From the NCBI RefSeq assembly GCF_026151205.1, contig NC_087084.1, positions 4,271,538 through 4,335,537 on the forward strand: a stretch of 64,000 nucleotides of DNA, written 5' to 3'. This DNA comes from Bolinopsis microptera (lineage: Eukaryota > Ctenophora > Tentaculata > Lobata > Bolinopsidae). The translations under genes were made by a program, and so were the position numbers. Every line of letters starts with the position of its first letter. Position 1 is the first letter of the stretch. A model generated the notes under the pieces. That model was given only the letters and a program-made list of their open reading frames with translations. It had not been told where the DNA came from and ran no database searches. Positions 54,061-64,000 of the stretch are shown one piece after another.

Positions 54061-57000
54061 AACAGAATGGCAGCTGTAAAACAAAAAATTTTTTTTGGAT
54101 GGGGATTTTTTTGCGGAGTGAATTTATTTGGGGGAAAAACAAAAAAAATAAACCCCGAGCAAGAAAAACAAAATTGGGAAGAAAATCGGGGTTGTCCCCC
54201 TTTCCCGTAGCAATCGGGTTTTTCCCACCAGATCGATCAGGCAATCGGTTTTCCCCAGGGAAAATTTTCGAGCCAACGCGCGCCTTGTGTCCGTGGGGCC
54301 CGGACGTTTAAATCGTTGTCCGTGGTACAAAAGGGGGGGTTTTCCGAGCGTTGATCTCGACAAGAGGATTTTCTCCGGTTTATTTCAAATATCGCTATTT
54401 TTATAGTAGGAGTTGAAACTTTCCCAAAAGTTTCCTAGCACTGTTCATCGTAACTGGTAAAAAAATTTTTAATTTAGGGACCCAATTTTGTGCAAGACTC
54501 CGGTTCGGGACGGACCGGTTGCGGACGTGGTTATTTTTAATGTCAACTTCGTTGCACACGAGCGAGCTAATTTGAAAACAAAAAAAACTTTAACCGGGTT
54601 TGAAAGCTGAGACGTTTCTCTTTAAGATGATCCCCTCACATTCTTGTATCTGTGACTTGGTAGAAAACGTTAAAACGTAAATTTTTGAACGGTACAAAAT
54701 ACGCGCTGTTTAAAAAAGGGTCCCCCAGGGGGTCCCCCCCACCGCGAGGGTGTATAAGCGATTTCCTAACCCCCTTAAACTGGTCGGAACTGGGGATCCC
54801 CCGGGGAAATGGGTGCACCGGCAGAGTCGGATTTAAAAAGCGATGGCGCTTATGAACGCTTTTTCCCGGCTTTTTCACACCCTCCTGGGGGCAGTTTGGT
54901 TAAAGCGTTTTTTAATGCCCCCCTAACTGTTCGGAACGGGGGGTGCCGGAATTAAAAAAAGGGCTTATAAACCCGTTTTCTAAATTTCCCTTAAACTGGT
55001 GGGAAAAATGGAGAGTCCCCCCCACTTGCATGTGCTTTTCGGAAACCCTGGGGTGCCCCGGGGCGAGTCGGTTAAAGCGCTATCTTTAGGCGCTTATGAG
55101 CTTTTTTTTCCGCTTTTCCCCCCCCCGGGCCCTGGTTGGCAAGAATTATAAAGCGTTATAAGCGTTTTTTAAAAGCTGCCCCCAACGGGTCGGGGGGGGG
55201 GGGTTTGCGGAATTTTGGGGTTAGGATTTTTTTTTCCCCCTTAATGGCGAATTTAAATGATCCCGCTTATAAGTTTTTGGAAACCTGGGGGGCACCGGCA
55301 GAGTCAGGATTTAAAAAAGCGCTTTTAGGCGTTTGTTTGCTTTCTACCGCTTTTCCATCCCCATGGCCTGGTTGGGGTAGGAATTAGAAAGCGCTTATAA
55401 GCGCTTTTTAATGCTGCCACAAACCCTGGTCGCAACGGGGGGTCCCCCAAAAATTTAAAAAAGGCGCTTTAAGCATTTTTTTCAATGCTGCCCCTTAATT
55501 GCGGTCATTCTGGCAGCTCGGCCGGCACAAGAGCCTTTCGCCGACATGTCGTGTGAAAACCCTTATTGAGTGCGCGGCGGGGGTTTCAGAAACGCTCGCG
55601 TTAATGCTGCCCAACCTGGTCGCAACGGGGGGTCCCCGGAATTAAAAGGCTTATAAGCGATTTCTCATTTTAAATGTGGGTGGGGGAGGCCCCCCTCTTG
55701 GTTTTTTGGTGGGGTCCCCGGAGAGTCGGGGGAAAAAAAGGTTATAGGGCGCATGCGCTTATTAGCCCCAGGAACCATGGGTGGTTGGGGAAAAGGGTTA
55801 AAAGGCTTTTTTAATGGGGCCCCTAAGGATTTGAAAAGCGGTTAAAGCGTTACATTCACTTTTTATTGCGGGGTTTTTACCGATTTATCTACATTTATCA
55901 ACTGGATTTTAAAATAGTTTTTTGACTGGCGATTGGGCCCCCGCAAAAAGGTTGTACGGCCGGAAATTTTCCCCGAAAAAAATTGTAAAAAATTTTAAGC
56001 GCTTGAAGGTTTTTATATTGGTTAGGGGGTGGTTGTCTGGTGGCGATCGATGCGGGGGCTGCCTCATCGAATCAGCATACCACTTTACTTCAGAAAAGCA
56101 AAAAAAAAAATATAGTTATGAAATTAAATTATTGCGCTGGGGGGGGACGCCAGTCTGTAAAGAGTATGACAGCCTGTTTAATCATGTCATTTCCAAGAAT
56201 CTCTAGTCGGGTGAAACGAACCGACGTCTGAAAAAAAATTGCCGGGGTGCTCATTGAAAGTTAGGTGTGTGCGTGACCAGCATTCACGTCTTGTTCAAAT
56301 CAATTTTGGGCAAAAAAAAAAGTACCGCTGGGCTACAATAGGAAAAAAAAGTAATGGGTTTTTAATACGCTAGTAAAGCGCGCGGTGGGCTGTGGGATAA
56401 AAATTGTTTAAAAATTTTGGGTTTTTAATAGTAAAAATGCATAAATAAACCCCGCCCGTTGCGGTTTGATCGCTCCCGAAACGCTCGCCCCCAATTTTAA
56501 GAACTTCTTGTGAAAAGGCCTTTGGGTTTGGCCCTTGATTAATCGGGTATTTTGGACGCTGTCCGATCACCCCCCCCGACGTGGGTAAAATATTTCCCCC
56601 GGAGGTTTGGGGTTCTTTGCTTATTTTGTTATTTGGGGGTGCACCTTTTAAAAAAAAAACTTTGCTGGATTTAAAATTTTTTTGTCCTTTTTTTTTCTGA
56701 GATGTGAGAATTTTCACAATACCAAAATTTTTTTTACTTTTGGAAAGATCAGTGGTTTCGCCTAGGTGCCCCATTTGTGGTCGCCGGTTTTGGAGCAAAA
56801 TTAGCTGTAAAAGTTGCGAAATTTGACCCAAATTTTACCAATTGTTTATTTTTGGTATTATTTTGGTTATATCTTCAGTTCTTGAATGGATCATTCTGAA
56901 AATTGGCGACGGGCCTTCCAAAGGGCTTTCACAACTGTCCGAAAAATTTTTGGGGGATATTTGGAGTTAATATAGTGATCAAAAGGGGGGAAAAAAACGC

Positions 57001-60000
57001 TGCTTTTAGGTAAAATAAAGTTGATGGTTGGAATTTTTTTAAACTTTTGGCACCTTTCTTGTAAGTTTATAATAGTTAACAAAATTTTGTTGCAATCAAA
57101 AGGGGGAAGGAATTCAATATTTATTTGTTTGAAAAAAAATTTTGCTCCCCCGAAATTAGCGCCTAAAAAACATCCTCAGTCGGCACCGGCGGCTCACTGT
57201 CGATGCATGGGCACTACCTACTTTTTTTGCATTGTATATCATGTGTAGCTTATTTTTGTATTTAAAAACGGTTTTCTTTTCGTCGCCAAAAAAATTTCAC
57301 GGACCCTTGGTTTTTAGGTTTTGAATACAAAACAATTTTACATCAAAAACCCTAAACCCAAACTAACCCCGAAGAACCATACCCCCCGTACCCCAAACCC
57401 AAACCCAAATGAGTCCTACACAATCGAAATCATGTTTTAAATTTTTCACGGACTAAACCCGGTTTTTTCCCTACGCTGGCGGGTGTTTTGGGATCCCCGT
57501 CCCAAAAAAATATCCTTTAGATCAAAGTCTTTAAAGGCTTTTTCACAGAATTTTCTTAAAATTTTGGGGGGAGCGATTTGTAGAGCGACTCAACGGCAAG
57601 CTGGCGCGGTTTATTTGTTGAGTTTTACTATTTTAATAACCAAAAATTTTTCAAGCTATCTCCCAGCCGCCTTTTCACCCCGCCCCGGCTTTACTAGGGG
57701 GTATTTTAATTACTTTTTTCCTATTTGGTTTAACCTTCCCCCCCCCCCCGGGGCGCGGGGGCAACCCCTTTTTTTTTATGTCCAAGATTGGGTTTGAACA
57801 AGTACGTGAATGGTGGTTTTCCCCACACACTAACTTTCAAAAGGGGCCCCCGCACTTTTTTCAGGGGGTCGTGGTTTGCTCAGCCCCGACTTGATAAAAA
57901 ATTTCCCGGAATGACAGATTGAAAAGGTTGTCATACTCGTTGACAGAAACCCCCCCCGGGGCCCCCTGGGCCCCGCCCCCAATTAAAATTTTAATTTCCC
58001 CTCCCCACCCCCATATTTTTCTTTTGCCCCCCAAGGGTTCCCCCCGGAATGTGAAAGGGGTGTATGACAATGTCGATTGAAGGCCCCCCCGGCCCCCCCC
58101 CCCCCGCCGCCCCCCCCAGGACAACCAAACCCCTCATTAAAAATTTTAAATTTAAAACCCGCTTGCCCCAAGGTTTTTTTAATTTCTGGGCCCAAATTTT
58201 TGTCGGGGGAACTTTGCCGGGGCCCCTTTCACTTAGCCTTTTTTGCTTGGCTTTTAGTGCCGTTTAAAAAAAAATGTTTAAATTTCCCCCCTTGACAAAA
58301 GTAGATAAATCGGGAAAAAGTTAAAAAAACCGAAATTTAAAAAGTAAATTTTAATTTTCTTTATTAAACCCCTTTTCTAATCCTTTGGGGCCGCATTTTA
58401 AAAAAGGCTTATAAGTGCTTTCTAATTCCTGCCCAAACCCGCCCCCAAAAGGGGGATGGGAAAAAAACGGAGATACAAGATAAGCGATAAAAAGGGCCTA
58501 TAAACGCTTTTTTTAAACCTTTACCCCCTTTTCCGGTGCACCCCAGGTTGCTCAGAAAAGCCCCTTCGGGGTGGGCATCCCGTTTCCCACCAAAGGTTTT
58601 TAACCAGGTTAGGGGGGAAGAATTTGAAAAAAATGCTTATAAGGGGCCCCTTTTTAAATTTCCCGGGGACTTTGCCGTTACGGGCCGGTTTGTTTGGGAG
58701 CATTGAAAAAAAAAAACGCTTTTAAGCGCTTTATAATTCTTGCCAAAAAAGGCCATGGGTAATGGGAAAAAACGGAGAAAAGGGGATCTTTAAACGCACT
58801 AAAAAGCGCTTTTTAAAACCTGGCTTGCCGGTGCACCCCAGGTTTCTCAGGAAAAGCACATGCCCAAATGGGTTTTTGGCACCTCCCCCCCCCCCCCAGT
58901 TCCCCCACCAGGTTAAGGGGGTTGAAAAAATCGCTTTTAAGCGCTTTTAAATTCCGGGGGACTACCCCATTCGACCAGGTTAGGGGCGGATTTGGGAAAA
59001 AAGGGTTTTTGCGCTTTTAAAAATTTGGGGACTTTCCCCCCTTTCCCACCGGGAAGGGGGGCGCCATTGAGGAAACGCTTATAAACGGGCTTTTTTAATT
59101 TTTGCCAACCCATGACCTTTTGGGTGTTAGGAAAAGTGGTAGAAAAAACGATTAAAAAGGGCATTTTTAAACGTTTTTTAAAACCCGACTCTGCCGGTGC
59201 AAATCAGGTTTTCAAAAAAGCACAGCAAGGTTTTTCCCACCAAGGGTTTTTAAGGGGGAAATTTAAAAAAATCGCTTTTTAAGCGGTTTTAAATTTTCCC
59301 GGGCAAATACCCCTGTTTTTCCGACCTTTTAGGGAGCATCCAAACCCAAAAAAAGGTTATAAGCGCCCCCCTGGCCTGGATGATAGGGGAAAAACGGTTT
59401 TAAAAAAGCGGGTGAAAATTTGCGATTTTTAATTTTGCCGTAATAAAAACCGGGTTTCTAAAAAAAACCGCTTTTTAAACGATTTTTTAAGCGGTTATTT
59501 TAAGATGTAATTTTGCGTTTTTTCCTTTTAAATCAATTTTTAAAAACGCTTTTTTTAAAACGCTTTATTTACGCTTTTTCCAAAAAGCTTTAAAAAACCC
59601 CCAAATTAAAGCGCTTATAATTTGCTTTATAAATGGTTCCAAAAAAAGCGCCTTTTCCCCATCGTTATCCGGGGGGGCCCAATTTTCCCCTTATCCACCC
59701 CCTTTTTTTTTGGCCCCCCAAATTTCCCACTGGAAAAACCCCTTTTAAATCGTCAGCGGGCGCTTGTTTAAAACGCTTTTTTAAAAACGCTTATAAGGGG
59801 CTTTTAAAATTTAAAAAGCGCCTTTTTTGAATTATTTACACCCAATTATTTGTCGATTTAAAAAGCGATTTTTTTTTGAACCGGTTTTTTAAACGTTTAA
59901 AAAAAAAGCGATTGTAAACGGGTTTTTTTTAAAGAGCGAGAAAGCGCCCCCAAAAAGGGGATTTTTTGGCGCCATAATAAAAAACGGTTTTTTGGAAACT

Positions 60001-63000
60001 TGCCCCCTTTAATACCCTAAACACATTGCTATTTTCCCAAAATTATTTTGGAAAATTGGACTGTGATCAAAAAAGCGTTTCTGCCCCTAACCGACCAGGT
60101 TTGGGGCCCGCCCTCGAAAAAAAAAGGGTTTTTAAGGGGCCCTTTAATTTTTTTCCTACCTGGCCCCGGGGTGATAGGAAAACCCGGTTAAAATTTTAAA
60201 AACAGGAAAATAGCGATTTAATTTAAAAGTAATAAACGTTTTTTCCCGACTCAATTTTAAAAAAACCCCTTTTAGGCGCTTTATTTGCCTTTAAAAAACG
60301 CTAATTGGGGAACCCCCCCTTATAAGCGCCAATAATCGCTTATAAAGGGGTTCCCAAAAAAACGCCTACGAATCGTTATTTTGGCCCCACCCCTTAAACC
60401 CCCGTTTTTGGCGCCAAAACCTTTTCTGGAAAATTTGCTTTAAAATTTTAAATCGTTCCGGGGGGACTTATGAAGGGTTATTCCCGGCCCAATAGTAATA
60501 AGCGCTTTTTAATTTACAAAAAAAGGGTTTTTTTTTTTAAATTTTGACACGATTATAGTCGTTATAAAACGATTTTTTTTGAACCCTTTATAATCGTTAA
60601 AAAAAAATCGATTGTAAACGGTTAAAAAAAAAAACGCAGAGGAAAAACGTCAATAAAACAATTATCGGCGCCGATCATAAAATATCCCTTTTGGAAATTG
60701 CCCGCCAAAAAACTGCGCGGTTTTTTCTTAGATTTACACTTTTTTTGAGTTTTACCGGGTATCTTTTTAAAAACAACTTAAATTTTTTTTAAAATTTTGG
60801 GGGCCCGGGAAAATTAAAGGGAAGGGGGGCCCCGGGGGGGCCTTTTTGGGGGGGGGGGGGGATGGGGGGGGGGGTAAGGTTTTGGAGTGATTTTTTGAAA
60901 ATATCCTGAAAAAGGGGTAATAACTCCATCACGGGGGGGAAATATTTGGGTTTATAAAAAATTTAAAAAACATTAATTTTAATGTTAAAATACTTTTTAT
61001 TCATAATTAAAAATTTATTTAACATTAAACAAAATTCCCAAATCCCATTCAAAAAAAATTTTAACCCCAAAAATTTTTTTGTTTTGTTTTTAATCATATA
61101 ATTTAAAGCTTTATTTTTTGATTCTTACTCAGAAGGAAAGACCCCCTTTAACTGATTAAACAAAAAATGGAACCCTTTTGGTTAAAAAATTTTTAAGGGC
61201 CCGTGGGAAAGTTAAAACAAGAAAATGGAAAATTTTTTCCGGGTTTAAAATTTTTGCAAATTGGTTTATTAATTAAATTTATTTCATGTTTTGTGTTTAA
61301 ATTTTAAATTTTACTTCCCAAAACCCAACTGGGGGTTGGGTTGGGTTTTTCCCAAAGGGCTTCTTTTTATACATATATTAATTTCCGATTTTTGGACAAC
61401 AATTTAGTCAGGAAGGTTGAATTTTTAAACGAAAATTTCGAAGAAAATACACAGCCCCAGGGCCCCTGTGAGATACTGCTGTAACCAAAAAATTTTAAGG
61501 GTTCTTAATGAACAATTTGACTAGGGAATTTGTATCAACCTACCACTGAAGGGTTGGGTAACATTTGTTTTTTTAAAACCCCTACCGAACAGTGAAAACC
61601 GGGGTCCTTTTTAACATTTTTTTTAAATGCAAACCCTTTTATAAATGGAACCGGTTTAAATTTTAATTTTTTTAAAACCTTTTTCTAAATCCCCGCCGGG
61701 TTTTGGCCCCCCATTAAATCTATAATTTCCCCTTTGGTTTTATTTTTAAAAAAATTTATTTCAAGGGCCCCCCTACCCCCCCCAAATTAGGAAAAATGAA
61801 AAAACAAAAAAATTTTAAAATGACAAAACAAATTGTGAACCCCTTTTTAAAACCCTTTTTAAAGGGAGCCTGGGGGGAATGAAAATACAAGAAAATGAAA
61901 GTAATTTTCTCCCTTTAAATTTTTTACCAAAAACTGTTCAAATTTAAATTTTATTTCATTTAAATGTGTTCATTTTCCCACTTTTTACGTTCCCAACCGA
62001 AAATTGGGTTTTTTTCCAAAAACCCACATAATAAACAGATTTTTGTCACCCGAAACCCTTTCCCGAAATTCCGGGGACGGGGGCCTCATGTATTGAAACG
62101 AAAATCACGAGAAAAAACACAGACCTCCGCCCCTGTTGGATACTGCTGTTAAACCCCGACATTTCAAGCTTTTTCTGAAAAGAACAATTTGCTTTGTAAT
62201 AGTATCCCAAACCCACCCCCCTGAAGATGGTTAAAATTTTTACCCTTTTACCCAACTGTTGAACTGGTGTCCCTTTTAACTTTTTTAAAAAAAATTTCAA
62301 ACCCATTGATAAAGGAACCCGGGTTAACATTTTTTAAAAGGGTTTTTATAAAAACTGCAGTTTTCCTCCGGGCTTCAAGTTATCATTGCCATTTCATATC
62401 CCCCGGGAACTTTTTGCCGTTTTTGGACGTGAAAGAAGAAAGAGGGGCCCAGGGAGAAAATTTCGGTCCACAGAGATCGGCCCCTTTAGTATTTTATTGT
62501 GCAGGGGTTTGGTTTGGGAAATTTTTGGGAAAAAGCCCCTGCATTTTTAAGCATTTCTTCCCTTTTTCTCTACAGGTTTTGGTGGGTTTTGTGCATTGGG
62601 GATAAAGTTTACCCAAAAAAATTTTTTAAACGTTTGTTCCCTGTCCATTGGGCAATTTAAATTTGTAAATTTTCCTTTAATTTTTTTCGTTTTTTTGAAT
62701 TTTTTTTTCCCAAAAATTTAGAAATTTTACCAAGAATTTTCCCCCATTTTTCCCCTTTGGTATTCAGTTTGTCAAGAAAATTTTTTTTTTTTAAAACGGG
62801 CAATTTTTTAATTTTTTTACGTATTTTTTACTTTGGTAAAAATTTTTTCGAAATTTGTTAACCCCTATTGGGGGGGAAATCAAGAAACAATTTGAGCTTT
62901 TTGCATCCGTTGTTAAAAAGGGGGTTTTTTTCTTCCCCTATTGGCTTTTTTTGGAAAACCCTTTAAAAGGGTTGTTTTTTTTATGGATCCCCTTTTTTTG

Positions 63001-63969
63001 GGGGGTTTAAATTTTGGGATGTTTTGGTCTTTTGGGCATTTGTCTGCTTTTTTTTTTGTTTCAAGGTTTTAACTGTGTATCTTCGTTCAATTTGTAATTT
63101 TTACCTAGGAGATCTTCGGGGAAAAATTTTTTCTAAAAAGGGGGTTTTTGGGAAAATTCTTCCCCAAGTGGGTCCAAACATTTGTATCCCCTAAAACTTT
63201 AAAAAGGCATCGGATTTATTTTGTAAACCCACGTGGGGCTGAGCGTAAGTTTCATGGGAAAAAGCCTTTGTGGGTTTTCAAGAAAGTTGGAAGGAGAGAA
63301 GTTGAGTGCCCCGGGTAGTGGTTTATGATCGAAAAAACCCCAAAGGGAAAGGTGGATTTGGGCATATGGCCCTACTAAATTACTGCAGTTTGGTGATCTA
63401 AATAAGTAGTCAACCAACGCTTGGCCCCCCCGCCGGGGGTTTTGGATACAAAAGGGGGGAAGGGGCCCCAAAAGAGGTTCCTAAAGTTCTCCCCTTTAGA
63501 TTTTGGAGTTCATTATTTTCCCGCATTTTTTAGAAAAGGGTTTTTTGTTTTTTTGTTCGACTTTTTGGCCTTTTTGGGTTTCCCGGTTGGGAAATTCTTG
63601 GAGGGCCCTTTGGGGTGGGGTTGTCTTTTTGGCAGGGGAAAGAAGCTCTCCCTAGCCACATTTCCCCCCTTTTTATGAAAATCAATGTCTTTTGGCCCAT
63701 ACGCGAGTTGAAGTCAACCCCAGGTAATAAAAATTCGCCTTTACTAGAAAAACATTTAAAAAAATTGGTCAGTTTCCCGGATGGGGTCAAAGCCCTGAAA
63801 TATTGGTTTTTTTTAGAGGAAGGGTTACTTGGGGTTAATGTTTTTAGTTTAACAATAATTATTTATCTTTCCCCCCAAAGTAATTTTTTTCCAAAATTTA
63901 CAGGGGAAAAAATATCTTCAATTGTGGATTTTTCCCGGGTTTTTCGCCTTTGGGGTATTTCGTTTTGGA

Positions 63970-64000
<31 letters not shown>
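54061..64000. other. Low-accuracy segment carrying noisy copies of the 48-50 kb repeats
   Basis: The same homopolymer-inflated texture as 21.9-26.75 kb. Recognisable pieces: 54455-54700 is the reverse complement of about 49880-50110; 56020-56380 follows 48790-49150 directly; about 57600-57950 is its reverse complement; 54.7-55.9 and 58.3-60.6 kb are AAGCG/CGCTT palindrome repeats; 60920-61040 resembles 48065-48180. Two related blocks with GATACTGCTGT lie at about 61470 and 62140. The window ends in 28 Ts (63973-64000). No gene should be called from frames here. Confidence 0.85.
63199..63790 (-). mobile_element. Noisy LINE endonuclease fragment
   Basis: Two minus-strand frames give FLLPGVDFNSRMGQ, then ALVDYLFRSPNCSNLV and LWGFFDHKPL. 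In order these match the GDFNSRxG, xVDYxxxS and SDHxPL blocks of the EEP endonuclease of non-LTR retrotransposons. Frame changes and odd residues are expected from the poor sequence. Clade cannot be set. Confidence 0.55.

Noticed and set aside
54020-63198. Short frames across the second low-quality block
   Set aside because: Same reason; only the endonuclease blocks near 63.2-63.8 kb show ordered motifs.

Overview
This window is animal nuclear DNA, with no prokaryotic operons or CRISPR. It is AT-rich and intron-rich. It has GT-AG introns almost all in phase 1, extracellular modular domains (SRCR, LDL-receptor class A, cysteine-rich EGF/ephrin-receptor-like repeats, sushi/CCP), a seven-transmembrane receptor, several non-LTR retrotransposon families, MULE and hAT-like DNA transposons, and a TTAGGG-derived array. 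A marine invertebrate, perhaps a cnidarian, fits best, but the sequence does not settle the taxon.

Layout. (1) About 2.4-13.7 kb, minus strand: I reconstruct one multi-exon gene by splice sites and phase. It has a signal-peptide exon (13691-13571), a beta-sandwich-like domain exon (10594-10130), an SRCR domain on two exons (9908-9668, 9551-9400), and a long terminal exon (5726-2567) with LDLa modules and a rhodopsin-type 7TM domain. An RTE-type retrotransposon (about 6.4-9.39 kb) sits antisense in the last intron and ends about 10 bp from its splice donor. Two apparent frameshifts interrupt the terminal exon. (2) 13.8-19 kb: a 15-bp minisatellite next to exon 1, MITE-like elements and dispersed repeats. 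(3) 18.9-21.2 kb: a 5'-truncated LINE on the minus strand. (4) 21.9-26.75 kb: sequence with homopolymer-stretch errors, probably unpolished long read. (5) 26.77-32 kb: a LINE with an SGNH-like ORF1 and a long intact-frame ORF2 that lacks part of its endonuclease domain. (6) 33.9-47 kb, plus strand: a second gene, related in its second exon to the first. It has a signal-peptide exon (33931), the same beta-sandwich domain (41138-41575), five cysteine-rich repeat exons made by tandem duplication, and a sushi exon (46793-46987). Its first intron holds a 3.7-kb fold-back element, which holds a telomere-like array, which holds a MULE relic with a 9-bp target duplication. A later intron holds a second MULE (9-bp duplication) and a hAT-like MITE (8-bp duplication); both have paralogous empty sites a few hundred bases to 2 kb away. 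(7) 47-54 kb: mostly non-coding, with a decayed sushi exon, a palindrome-rich repeat and a CA microsatellite. (8) 54.06-64 kb: again error-rich; parts are recognisable noisy copies, in both orientations, of 47.9-50.1 kb, plus a noisy LINE endonuclease near the end.

The two genes appear to be members of a family of secreted or cell-surface recognition proteins built by shuffling phase-1 exons. The first would be a receptor combining recognition modules and a GPCR; the second is so far only extracellular modules, with its 3' end not found. The rest of the window is largely a layered record of transposon insertion.
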